Of a DNA stretch of 64,000 nt, positions 46,636 to 57,672 are shown in pieces. How positions within the stretch are numbered: the stretch's first letter is position 1; each line of letters starts with the position of its first letter. Position numbers and translations under genes: made by a program. Where the stretch lies: contig NW_002476484.1 of the NCBI RefSeq assembly GCF_000189635.1, forward strand, positions 496,001 through 560,000, read 5' to 3'. Below the pieces are notes generated by a model. The model was not told the DNA's origin and ran no database searches. It was given only the letters and a program-made list of their open reading frames with translations. Source of the DNA: Tetrahymena thermophila SB210. Its lineage: Eukaryota; Ciliophora; Oligohymenophorea; Hymenostomatida; Tetrahymenidae.

Positions 46636-49155
46636 ATGGACAAAGAATCAATTTTAGATAGGAAAATCAGGGAATAGAGATTTCCTAAATGTTTTAAGGG
46701 TGATTACCACGATTTTTAGGATACGATGTGTATTGATGAAAGGTGTGAAGATTGTACGTTTGAGCCAATGTGCTCTTTTTGTGTATAGAAAAACCTTCAC
46801 AGGAAACCTTACCATAATTCTAAATTAATTAAACCATTTATTATAGAGTTATTGTAATTTTTAAAAAATGAAGATAATTTGAAGCTCAAATCATAGGCAA
46901 TAGCTGAAGACTAGGCTGAATAAATTTTTAAAATAGATAATTTATATAAAAATTTGGCAAAACAATTTTAAAGAAAAGGATAACAGTGTTATGACATAGC
47001 TAAATAATTATTAAATAATCTGGACATTTATCACGAATTAAGAGAGGATTTTACATAATAAAAAACATAAGCAATAGAAATAATAGAAAAAATAGCATCT
47101 AAGGATCTAGATTCCTTCACTCTTTAAAATAGCTTAAAAAAGTTATCTAAAATAGTTACAATTAAGAATAATAATTTATAAATAAACATTTAATCTATTA
47201 TTAATTCAATTTAAGATTTGTAAAAATAGGCTGAGATATATGCAAATGTGTATTCGGACGCTCTCAATAGATTTGATGTTTAAATTAAATTTGATTAACT
47301 CTATCAACACTCTTATTCAACAACCATAGCTGATAATTATCAAGAGTAGAGAATTAGAAGTATCAAAATTGTTAATTTACAAATAAGTAGAATCAAATCT
47401 TTAATTTATTCTGTACTTTCAGATAAAAAAGCTAATATTACTGAATTCGACAGGATCAAAACAGAAATAGGAAGAAGTAAAGAAGATTAGCAAGAATTAG
47501 TTGATTTCGTAATATTAATTTCAAAATAAGAAATTCCTAATTAAAAATTATTTTATTAGACATGGATGGCAATAAAAAATTTAAAACAAAGAATTTTTGA
47601 AAAGATTTTAGTAATGAATGCAATTAAGATTTTGAATAATTGAAAAGATTTTATTTTAATAAGAAAACAAAAGATTTAGCAATAGAGTAAGCCAATTCAA
47701 AGGGAAATCATGTAAAATTATTTATTTAATATGAAAAATATGATTTATTTATTATTAATAAAAATAAATAGATGAACTCAAAGTTTGTAAAATTAATTTT
47801 TAAGTTGAAAAATAAATAGCTTATTTTCAAAAAATTGAAAAAGTATGTAAATTAATTTAACCAATTGCTAAAGCAGATGACAATTTATTTATTCTTTTTT
47901 ATAGTGGAAAGTAATCAGTTTCTTTATTATTATTGTTTCTTTTTTGATAAAAAACTTATTATTATTTATTTTCTCAATATAATTAAATAATTTTTTTTTT
48001 CTGCTAAAAATAGTCAGTAAGATATTCTTAAAAAAAAAAAGAAAAATTATTAAAGATCTATAAATAAATAATTTAGTGGGTAAGTGTTTTAAGAAAAATT
48101 TTAAAAGCAAATTTAATATTTTGTAAAATAGGAAGATGTAATTTGATTAATTCATTTAAGAAAATATATAAAAAGCTCTTAATTAATTTTTAAAAAGATG
48201 GTAAATATTTTTTATTCATTTCATATTTTCTGGTCTTAAAAATCCTAATTAAAATATAGATTGATAATTATGGAGTAATTTAAAAGATAAATGTCATAAA
48301 ATCAAGTGTTTATTTTAAAATAGGCAGTAAAATATTTTCTAATAAAACTATCATTTAAATCTTTACAATTAAAAAAGGGAGTAATTAACTATTATGAACA
48401 ATACATAAGAATTGATATTAATCTTTATTTTAAAGTGGGTATGTAAATATTTTTTCTGAAGTTAATTTTTATTTTTATTGTTTCTTAAACAATAGTCGCA
48501 GGATGTAATTAGACTAGGATTTCAATAAAAAATTTAGAATGATTATTTTTAATAAAAGAAAGTAAAATAAATCTATAAAAAATATAATTAAGCTTGCAAT
48601 TTTCTTAAAATAGAGTGTAAAAATACCAATAAAATATTTTAATTCAAATATTTTTTTTTACTTTATTAAGCATAACGTAATATTAATGTGATGAAACTTT
48701 AAGTCAAATTTTATTTTTGGATAAATGCACTCTTTAGGCTGTAATTAGTTAGATTTTAGATTAATTTTTATTTTATAATGTTTTTTAAAACGTAGGGCGT
48801 CGTATGAAATTATTACAAAGATTTCACTCAAAAAATTGATTATATTTATTATTAAATTAATTCAGATGGTAAATTTAATTAAAGCATTTTTATCGTCCTA
48901 GTGAAATTATTTATGACTTTAAAAATAGACAGTAAATTAATTACCATTTTATATTTTGAGCTTACAAATTAATTGATATTGTTTCCCTTATAGTGTTATC
49001 TTTGCTACCAAATAAAAGATGAGGCAGAAACAAAAATCGAAGAACTGCAAAGAGAAATGAAAGTAATTTATTTTGTACTATTTGACTGTCTAATTATTAT
49101 TTGCTTTTAGGAATCAGAAGAGAAGCTCTTAGCAACAGGGACTAAGTTTAAATGA
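46636..49155 (+). CDS. B-box-like protein whose 3' half is split into micro-exons
   Basis: Exon 1 (46636-47508) encodes 291 residues: a B-box-like finger (C19, H25, C32, C37, C40, C46, C49, H55, H60) and coiled coil, paralogous to the gene at 40595. Ordinary exons follow at 47560-47610, 47648-47711, 47772-47786 and 47820-47842. Then come 17 micro-exons: 47905-10, 48014-16, 48077-79, 48132-37, 48198-200, 48260-74, 48324-26, 48378-80, 48436-38, 48496-504, 48559-61, 48614-16, 48671-76, 48738-40, 48796-801, 48866-68, 48929-31. The last exons are 48994-49062 and 49111-49155 (TGA 49153-49155). The sum is 1221 nt, 406 residues. Exons 3 to 5 (64+15+23 nt) return to phase 0. Every micro-exon is whole codons, ending in GTAA, GTAT or similar and preceded by a T-rich ...AG. 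The C-terminus is helical (IEELQREMKESEEKLL). Function unknown. Individual micro-exons are inferred from splice-site pattern. Confidence 0.78.
47905..48931 (+). other. Micro-exon cluster (17 exons of 3-15 nt)
   Basis: Eleven exons are a single codon (TCA, TGG, ATG, GCA, GGA, TGG, AAA, AGT, GCT, ATG, ACA). Four are two codons (TGGAAA, GAAGAT, CATAAC, GGCGTC), one is three (TCGCAGGAT; it could be only GAT if the inner CAG is used) and one is five (ATTGATAATTATGGA). Introns between them run about 50-100 bp. Together they would add WKSWEDMIDNYG then AGWSQDKSHNAGVMT between the coiled coil and the C-terminal helix. Confidence 0.75.
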
Positions 49156-49643
49156 ATCGCTTTTATGTTTAGAAAAATCTTGTTTTGTCTAATGTGATGT
49201 GAAGATACAAATTAGCTGGTTTATAACTTATAAAATATTATTTATGGAAATGAAATCAAGATACTTAGCTTAAATCAATTATTAATTTTGTAAACAATCA
49301 AATCATCACCTCATATTAATAAAAAAATATCTGATTAAATTTTATCATATGGAAAACAAAGAGTTTTCTTTTAATAGATTGCTTTTTTTGTTAATTAGTT
49401 AGTTATAATGTATCATGTTATTACAATTTATTTATCTTTTATGTTGTAACCTTCATAATATTTATTTATTACATTTATTTATTTTTCATGTAAAATTTGT
49501 TCTTACTTACTAGCTGGTTGCTTTACGCAAATTTTCATTTTATTTATGCACACTTACTCGTCAAAATTTAATTTTTCTGAAATATTAATCTAAAAATTAT
49601 AAAGCAACCAAACAAGTAGGCAGTCAATTTAGAAAAATAAGAG
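49156..49643. other. Intergenic region with a spaced inverted repeat
   Basis: About 490 bp. GGTTGCTTTA at 49516-49525 is complementary to TAAAGCAACC at 49600-49609, about 35 bp before the next start codon. No gene was seen. Confidence 0.6.
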
Positions 49644-52600
49644 ATGAAAAAAGATGACAAAGAATTAGAAGAATATATTTAGAGAGAAAAAAATTATTTC
49701 AAGCACTAAAGGTCTTTGAGATAACAAATTAATGGTGGAAAATTAGTGAATAACAATTAAACATACCATGAAAACAGCAAGCAGTTTCTAAAAACCATGT
49801 ATCAACCTGCAAATCTAGCTTAATAATCTTCACATTAGCAAATATATTTAAAAAATTTCTAAGATGGTGTTAAGAATAATTAGGAGCAAAATGTGAAAAG
49901 TAGTTAAATAATTCATACATTGCAATCTAAATAGCTATCTCCTACTCATCTAAGTACAGATTCAAATATAAAATCGCTCATGAATTTATAAATTTTACCT
50001 TTTAACTCTTCTACAGATTGCTAGAATAGTAGCATAAAGAATTATTATAAAAGTATCTCTAACAGCTAAACAGACTTGCAGTTTTAATAAAGTAGAGATA
50101 ACTTTCAATAAAATGATGTTAACTAAATAAAATCAAGTAATGATATAGCATATTAAGATAGAATGCTTCATGATAAAAGTGCTCCTCATCAAGAATTTGT
50201 TTCAAGAAATAGCTCTTTAATTATTCCTAAATCTTCTTAAAGTAGCAAATCTAAATAATTAAATGAAGACAATCAAAATATTTTTTAATCAAATGCTTTC
50301 AATTTTTAATCCAAAAGAGGCTCCTTGCCTAATAATATTTATCTTACTCCTTTACATTCTCGAACTCATACACCACAAGGTTTTTAGGCTATAAATTAGA
50401 ATGAGTAGCAAAATGATGGATTAAAATCTCAAAGTAACTTATAAAAAGCTCTTGATAGTCTAGGAATTTCTTAAAAGTTAAATAATGACAAGTTTTTTCT
50501 TTCCAGTAGCAAAAATAAACTAAAGAAAATAACTTAAAGTGACAACAGCTAAATTTAGCAGCACCTCAGTGATAATATTATTTAAAATAAATTGTCTTCC
50601 TAGATTAAGATATAAACTAGTATCCTCGAAGACAAAAAAATATAAATTGAGAGCTCTATAATATCTGGTAGAAATTATATTTTTACTACTTAATATTAAT
50701 ATTTCTTAAAATTAATTAAAGCAAATAAAGCCTAGATCATGGAGCAAAAAAGATAAAAGCAGCCAAATAATGTTTACAATAAATTTTCTTAATTTTCAAT
50801 TGAAAACGACAGTAAAAACATTACAGTTAAAGATTTCAATAAGTCAAACGTGAGCAATTTAAGCATAATCCTTTCTCCTAAAAAAGTGTAACAATCCACT
50901 AACTTTATAAGCAGCTAAAATTCTCCTAAAAGTTATAACACAACAAAAGAAATGCTGTATGAAACTAATATCAAAAAAATAAAAGAAAAGTTAGAATTGC
51001 AATTATTAGAGCTGATTCCATGTGATGCATTTTTAATTGGTAAATTTATTTTTTTTTAAATTTAAAAAAAACTAATAATTTTTTAAAATTAAAGATGAAG
51101 AAGAGCAATAAGAAGTCAATTAGTAGGATTGGAAATTCAAAAAATTACATTTTCCCAAAGAGGAGTATTATCAGACAAAATTTGATAAAATGAGTTATAA
51201 TATAATAAATAACAGGGAAAATAATTAAACTTTTTAAAGCAAATTATTTTAAATTCTTTAAAATAAAGACCAAATTGTAGTTCACACTTCATAAAATAAA
51301 GATTTGATGCACATAAGTGAAAGAAAAGACATAGTAAGTTTAGCTTAGTGGTACGAAGACATGCTAAATTAAATTTATAATGAATCAAACTTAACTAAAT
51401 AATCTCTAAATTAATAAAATGATGTAACATATTCTAAGTTATTTGGGGATCTGTAAGCTATTCATTAAGCTTGCATTTCAGAAATCATAAGACAAATATC
51501 GATACATTCAGTAGAGAGAGGTTAATTACTAAAAAAAGTAAAATTCAATTTTATGTTTGAATAAAAAACGTATTTATTTACTTTTTATAAAAAGGTTCAG
51601 GAGAATCTAATGTTTTTAATGAAAGAAGCTTTTTCTAGGTAGTACGAGGAGAAAATATAGTTCCAAAAAGATGTTCATAAGGAGATCTAAAGCATCCACA
51701 AAGATTGCATAAATAAAATAGATTACTATATCCCTTTGATTAGCAAACTAACTGAAGAGTTAGAAAAGTAAAATTAAAATTAATTTATTTTGGATAGAAT
51801 AAGTACGCTTATAGAAAAGATGTGTTAAATAAGAGGATTGTCCTAGAATTTCGTTATTTGAAGAAAAAGAATCATAAGCTTGAGAAATTTTTAAAGGAAG
51901 GCAGAAAAGAATATAAAACTCTTCAGTAAGATTATAGCAAACTCAAAAAATAGTTAGAAGATTTACAAGTATTTCATGAATAGATGTCAAATAAGTAACA
52001 AGAGGAGTAACAAAAGATGTAAGAACATTTCGTCAAACAACTAGAATAAGTTGTTTAGCAAACATAGCAGCAACAAGAATAACAAATCCTCAAAATGAAG
52101 AAAGAAAATTAATAGCTCAAAGAGCTATAAAATAAATTTGAGTAAGAATAAAAGGATTTAAATCAAAAATACTAAATAAATTAAACAGAGATAGATGATT
52201 TTGAAGAACAAGCTTAAAAAGAAGAATTTATTTCAGTTGAAATGATACAAAATAACCAAGAAAGATCATAAGTTAGTTTGTATTAAATAGAATCAACTGA
52301 GAGATAAGTAATTGAAATGGAGGGCTTGGATGGTTTAAAGTTTGTTTTAGCCTCAGTCGGGATTTAAGTAAGAATTTTTAACAAAAGCAAATTAAAATAA
52401 TAAAAAACTTATAAAAAGGTTGGTTAAGATTTAATTCAAAGAAACGATTAAGAAACAGAAACAAAAGATTACTTCACAACATCTGAATTTGAAACTTAGA
52501 CTGATGCTCCTCCATAAAAAATTTGTCTATCTTAACAGAGTTAGACACCATTAGAGTAGAAATTTAGAATGTCTGTCTTTATATTGTAAATATTAAATTT

Positions 52601-55600
52601 TTTTATCTTTAAATAGATGGATGAAAAAAATAAATGATTCATTACAGGATTCCGATTAAAAAAACCTGAAGTAAAGCTAAAATCTAACAGTAAAAAAAGA
52701 AGATTCTTTATTTTTGAAGAAAGTGCAATCTTAAATCGCATCGAATGATAAATCGTAATTAAAAATTGATTTCAACGATAGAATAGATTCTCCTGTGAAT
52801 AAGTATATGAACAGGACCTTATCAGCTAATAAGTTTACTATGTTTATAGAAGCTATCTCAGGTTTAATTATTTCAAAAATTAATTTGAATATTTTGAAAA
52901 TTAAAATTTAATTAGATGATAGAATTGACGTCAAATCATCAAGCACAGATAGAAATGAGCAAGATATGTATTCAAGCTTTAATCGTGATAACTATTAAGA
53001 AGAATAAAAGGATTTAATTGAAGAGTAATCAATTTCTCCTAAACCTATTAATTATAAGTAAACCCTAGAGAATACTCTTAAAGCTAATATTGAAGAGGAT
53101 ATCTCAGATTTACATTTAATACTAAATTCAAAATAGAGATTTGTCCTTGAAGTCTTCTAAAAAATTATCGATCATAACCTGCTCAAAGAAAGCGAATATC
53201 TCAACATAGAAGACCTGAAATTATTCATCTAAGATAGTAATGCATTTAAATATGAAGAAAATCTAAGATTTAGAAATATTTGGAACAAATGTAAGCTTTA
53301 GTTAATTGATTATGTCAAATCCAAGATACATCTTGCTGAAAAGGAGGTAGAAATAGAAGAAGCAAATAAAAACATAGACTTTGGGTAAAATAATTAATTT
53401 TATCTCATTAATCACTAAATTAATTTTTAAATAAATAAATTATTTAATTTTTATTTTCTAAATAACAAAAATTAAATTTTTTATTTTTCTTTGTTAAATT
53501 TTTGTTTTGTCTTTTTAATCAAATTAAAAAGTTTAGTAAAAATTTTTATTTAAAACGAAATATTCTTTTAAGATTTGAAATAAAACATAATTTTATTTAT
53601 TTTTAATTAATAATTTAAAAAAAGAAATAATTTGTACGAAAAGCTGATCGTGGAATATGAAAATGTTTTAGAATAGATAAGCTCAAACAGCAAAAAAATT
53701 AGCAACTCTAAAAGAAACTCTGTTACTTTATAAAATCCTATATCTGGTACTCCTTCTTAAAACTCTATTATCCTTGAGACAGAAGATCACGAAGAAGATC
53801 AAAATAATACTGCTTCAGCGAAAAAAAATAAGAATAAGGAATAAAGCAACATCTAAATTACAGTTAAAAAACCTCAAAAAGAAGAAAGTTCTCCATAGAT
53901 GAAGCAAAATAATAGTCAAATTAGGATGAACAAAAATAAACAAACAAGCAGCCCTAAAAAGAAAAGGTAATCTTTATCCATTCCCGTTAAATAAAGTTCA
54001 TCATCTCTAGCTAGAAAAAGTGTAGAAAGTAAGTTTGATCAAAAAAACTAAAATTAGTAAAGTACACTTATAGATGATAGCATTTCTATTGAAGCTGATT
54101 TAGAAACGGAAAGACCAGAATCCCAAAAGTAAAAAAGTTAAAAAACTTTTTCTAAAATAGTTAGTTTAGTCATCAATAAGAATAAAAAATCTTAAGGAAA
54201 TTAGTAAAAATCAGTTTAATAAAAAAATCATGATGCTCCTGAAACAATATCAGACGACATTATACACAAACAGATAGTTCAACCTAAGTCTTCATTAATT
54301 GATTTAATTAAGAACTACAGATTTAAAAAACACCAACTTAGAAAGAAATATGGTTTATAAAGTTCCCCTAATTAAGATGCTGCTTTCAATTTCCTCTAAA
54401 CATCTGGTTATAAAATTATGAGTACAATTTCAAAAAAGAATAAAGGACCTATATTCACAGAACAGAATACTAGAAAATACATTTCTTTGATATACAATGA
54501 TAAAATCAAGTAAATTAAGAGCAAAGATAAGAGCAATCCTTTGCATAATGTTGCCTATGATTTCTTCTTAAATAAGTTTGGCTTTAAAAAATTAGCTGAA
54601 AAAAATCTTGTACAATTTTTAAGAAGTTTGTAATATCACAACACAGTTGAAAGAGTGAAGATGTTTTTAAGATTTTTTGGAATAGATCATGAGATAAATT
54701 ATGATATAGATGATTTTAATTTCTACATAAATTGCATAATAGTATTAGATGAAAATCTTCCTTAAATATATTAAACTTTTTCAATTTATTCTATCCCTAA
54801 AGTCATTGAAATACTATTTAAATAGTTTGAAAATAAAGTAACTTAAAAGATTTTGAATAAAATAAAATAAGATATTGAATAGTTAAAATACTTAACAAAT
54901 GAATAATCTCTCAAAAATAAAAATGTTATTGATTAAGACTAAGCTTTAAATTGTCTTTTATAAGCCAAAATAGAAGAAAAAAAGGTAAATATTATAGCTT
55001 TAAGACCAATCTATTTAGCAGGTGATGTAGACAATGATTAAGTTATAGGTAAAAAATATTATTTTCAAAAAATATCCTTTTATTTATTCTCAAATTTTCC
55101 TTTTATATTTAAAAATATTTTTTTCTATATCCAAATAAATTATTTTGATGAAAAAATTCAAATGAATTAATTATTTTCGTTGAAATCTAAAAATTAATTA
55201 TTACTTTTATTAAAAAGAAAATTAAATCCTTAAGGCAAAAACAATATTTTTTGATTTTAAGAGAGTAGATTTTCAAGATAGAAAAATTACTTATTTATTT
55301 ATTTAGTTCAATATTTTAGTTCATTATTTTATTTTAAATAACATGAATCTATTTTTAAGAAAATGTAAAATTTATTATTGATTAAATAAAGGTTATGATG
55401 AATTTGTTATGCTGACTCGACATATATAAGGTGGAATGGATAAGCTGACAATCATGCAATTATTTTTCTCTAACACTGATTTAATAGATGATATTACATA
55501 AGAAAAAACAATGAGTTTCTAATAATTTGCACAGATATCAGTTGAAAACAACTTGTTCAACTTCGAAAAATAGTAGGCTTATTTACAGCATGTGGAAGAA

Positions 55601-56134
55601 TGGGATCAAATTAAAAATATTAATATTTTGAAAAAATGTTGGCAACAAAAGAAAGATGTTCTTCGACTTCGTTTTGTAAAAGCTCAGCAATATAAAAACT
55701 TTTATAGACTTATGATATAAAAAATAGATGATTATTTCTTATCTTAGTAATATAGTTAGATTGATTTATAACACTATTAATAAAAATAATCTTTGACTAA
55801 GATTTAAAACTCTTAGTCTTCATTAATGGAAATTGAAGAACCTAATTAATCTCCACTTCCTAAGTAATAAAAATCTCATCATAATTTGAGTATCCCAACT
55901 TAAGTCCTACAATAGATGGATTAAGAGTAACAAGAAAAATAAAACATATCATGGCTCTTATATAAACTATTAGATGATGAATCCAAAAGAGTTGTTGTTG
56001 ATCTTCAGATAGAATAACTTATTCCATCTGAGTTTACTTGCTTTGCTGACGTTATAGAATAACTTGCATCAGATAATAAATTTTTAACTTTAAATGTGAA
56101 TAATAGAGAGTCTCCCTAGCAAGCACGCAGTTGA
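49644..56134 (+). CDS. Large protein with axonemal dynein light chain-like segment (AXDND1-like)
   Basis: Eight exons: 49644-51039, 51095-51537, 51595-51767, 51815-52585, 52617-52861, 52916-53384, 53625-55048, 55392-56134 (TGA 56132-56134), giving 1887 residues. Residues 1-440 are Ser/Asn/Gln-rich and probably disordered. Residues 470-625 contain WKFKKLHFPKEEYYQTKFDK and then IRQISIHSVERGQLLKKVQE, the pattern of the axonemal dynein light chain domain found in p28/DNALI1 and AXDND1. A Gln-rich coiled coil follows (about 640-760). After a second low-complexity part there is a helical region (about 1480-1560, FGFKKLAEKNLVQFLRSL) I do not recognise. It directly follows CCDC40 and the micro-exon gene. 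The intron at 52586-52616 is only 31 bp; a 46-bp alternative (donor at 52571) keeps the same frame. Fusion of two neighbouring genes into one model cannot be excluded, but the frame stays open. Confidence 0.72.
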
Positions 56135-57672
56135 CAAAACAATCAAAAAAAAAATAATAATAATTTAATTTAATCTAGAAATTTTTAAATGAATAATTTA
56201 ATTATTGTAGAATAAAGTTATTTCAAAATATAAATTAATAATATAAACTATTTTTAATATTGAAATTATGTATTTTTGATTTTTGCTCAATTAAAAGAAT
56301 CATAAAATAAATAATCATACTTAAATTAATCTATATATTTATAGGTATAGTAAAAATTCTAATTGTTCAATCAATTCAAAATTAATTTTTTATTTAACAA
56401 ATCCCTAATTTTAGTTTTCAATAATATTTTGATTCATATTAAGTTTGATTGATTTTAAAATTAGAGAAATATTTAATTATTAATTGAATAGATAAAATTC
56501 TATTATTTATTACAAGAATATCAATTTATTATTTTTATTTTAAAATTAAAAGAAATATGTTAAAAAAATAAACATGAAAATTAAATAAATTCATTTTATA
56601 ATTAAATGATAAATTTATCATTTTGATCTTGAATTTTGATTCAAAAGAGAGTCTGCTTGTTCATTTAGAAAATAAACTTGAAAGATTCAATTAGAAATTA
56701 ACATTAACATTTATTGAAGTAGTCTTAAGACTTAAATCAAATATTAATTTTATTATTTTAGATTTAAAACAATTTTTAGCAATTTATTTTGTAGGTTTTT
56801 CTTTAATTGTTAATAAAATATTATTATAGAATTAATTGAATATAAATATTTATAAAGAAATACTGTAAGATTTAGCTTGAAAAAACTTAATCACTTAGAT
56901 TTTTTTAAGTCTGATTACACTTGATACAATTTATTGATTTCTAAGCAAAACGAATCAGTCTTTTTTGAAATTTAAATTGTAAAGCAAAATAAATAATTTC
57001 AATTTCAAAAAAAGCAAAAAAATTATTTATTTATTTAAAAATTATTTTTGTTGTTTTATATTTTTTTATCAATATATTTTAATTATTAAATTAAGAAACT
57101 GTAAATTTTAGAATTCAGCATATTTTTTTATTGTTAAATTTGCTACATCTATACTAATTGCTTAAATTTTCCAAGATAATAAGAAAAATATTTAATAAAG
57201 GAATGGAATAATAATAATTAAAAAAATTAAATACCAAAAGACTTAAAAAAGTAATAGAGCTATTATTATTAAAATTATTTTTTTAGTTTAAATAAAAATT
57301 AATTTTACAGTTTAATTCTTATATAATTTATTGAAATAAATGATCAAGGTTGTTTTTGTTAATCAAAGAAAAATGAAAGGATAATTAAAAACTTTTTTTA
57401 TAGTAAATTTCATGTTATTTGATAATTTTTTTTATCTTTTGTGTTATGGGTAAATAAATAAGCTTATTTATTATTTGCATAACCTCTTTTATGCTTTAAA
57501 AATTATAATTATTTGGGTATTTTATAATGTTATAGAGTTAACTAATTGTTTTTATTTATCTTTTTTTAATGGAATTTAATCATACTTTAAGAAAAAAATA
57601 CAAATGATTATTAAAACATTTATTGAATTCATACTTATTAAAAAAATTTAATTAATTAGCTTTTAAATAAGT
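56135..57672. other. AT-rich region, mostly duplicated flank
   Basis: The part 56310-57591 is the left copy of a flank repeated at 59915-60948. It contains no supported gene. Confidence 0.65.
56310..57591. repeat. Left copy of a 1.0-1.3 kb duplicated flank
   Basis: Aligns with 59915-60948: shared blocks include GATAAAATTCTATTATTTAT, TTGATTCATATTAAGTTTG-type, AAACTGTAAATTTTA and AATTTAATCATACTTTAAGA. It lies on the 3' side of the membrane-protein pseudogene, as the right copy does for the intact gene. Confidence 0.85.

Noticed and set aside
47889..48110. Minus-strand frame of 73 codons
   Set aside because: It lies within the micro-exon introns and is made of poly-A/T-derived Phe/Leu/Lys/Ile.
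52571..52616. Alternative intron with donor GTCTGT in the AXDND1-like gene
   Set aside because: It keeps the same frame as the chosen 31-bp intron, but its donor is unlike the GTAA/GTAT donors elsewhere. I left it as an alternative only.
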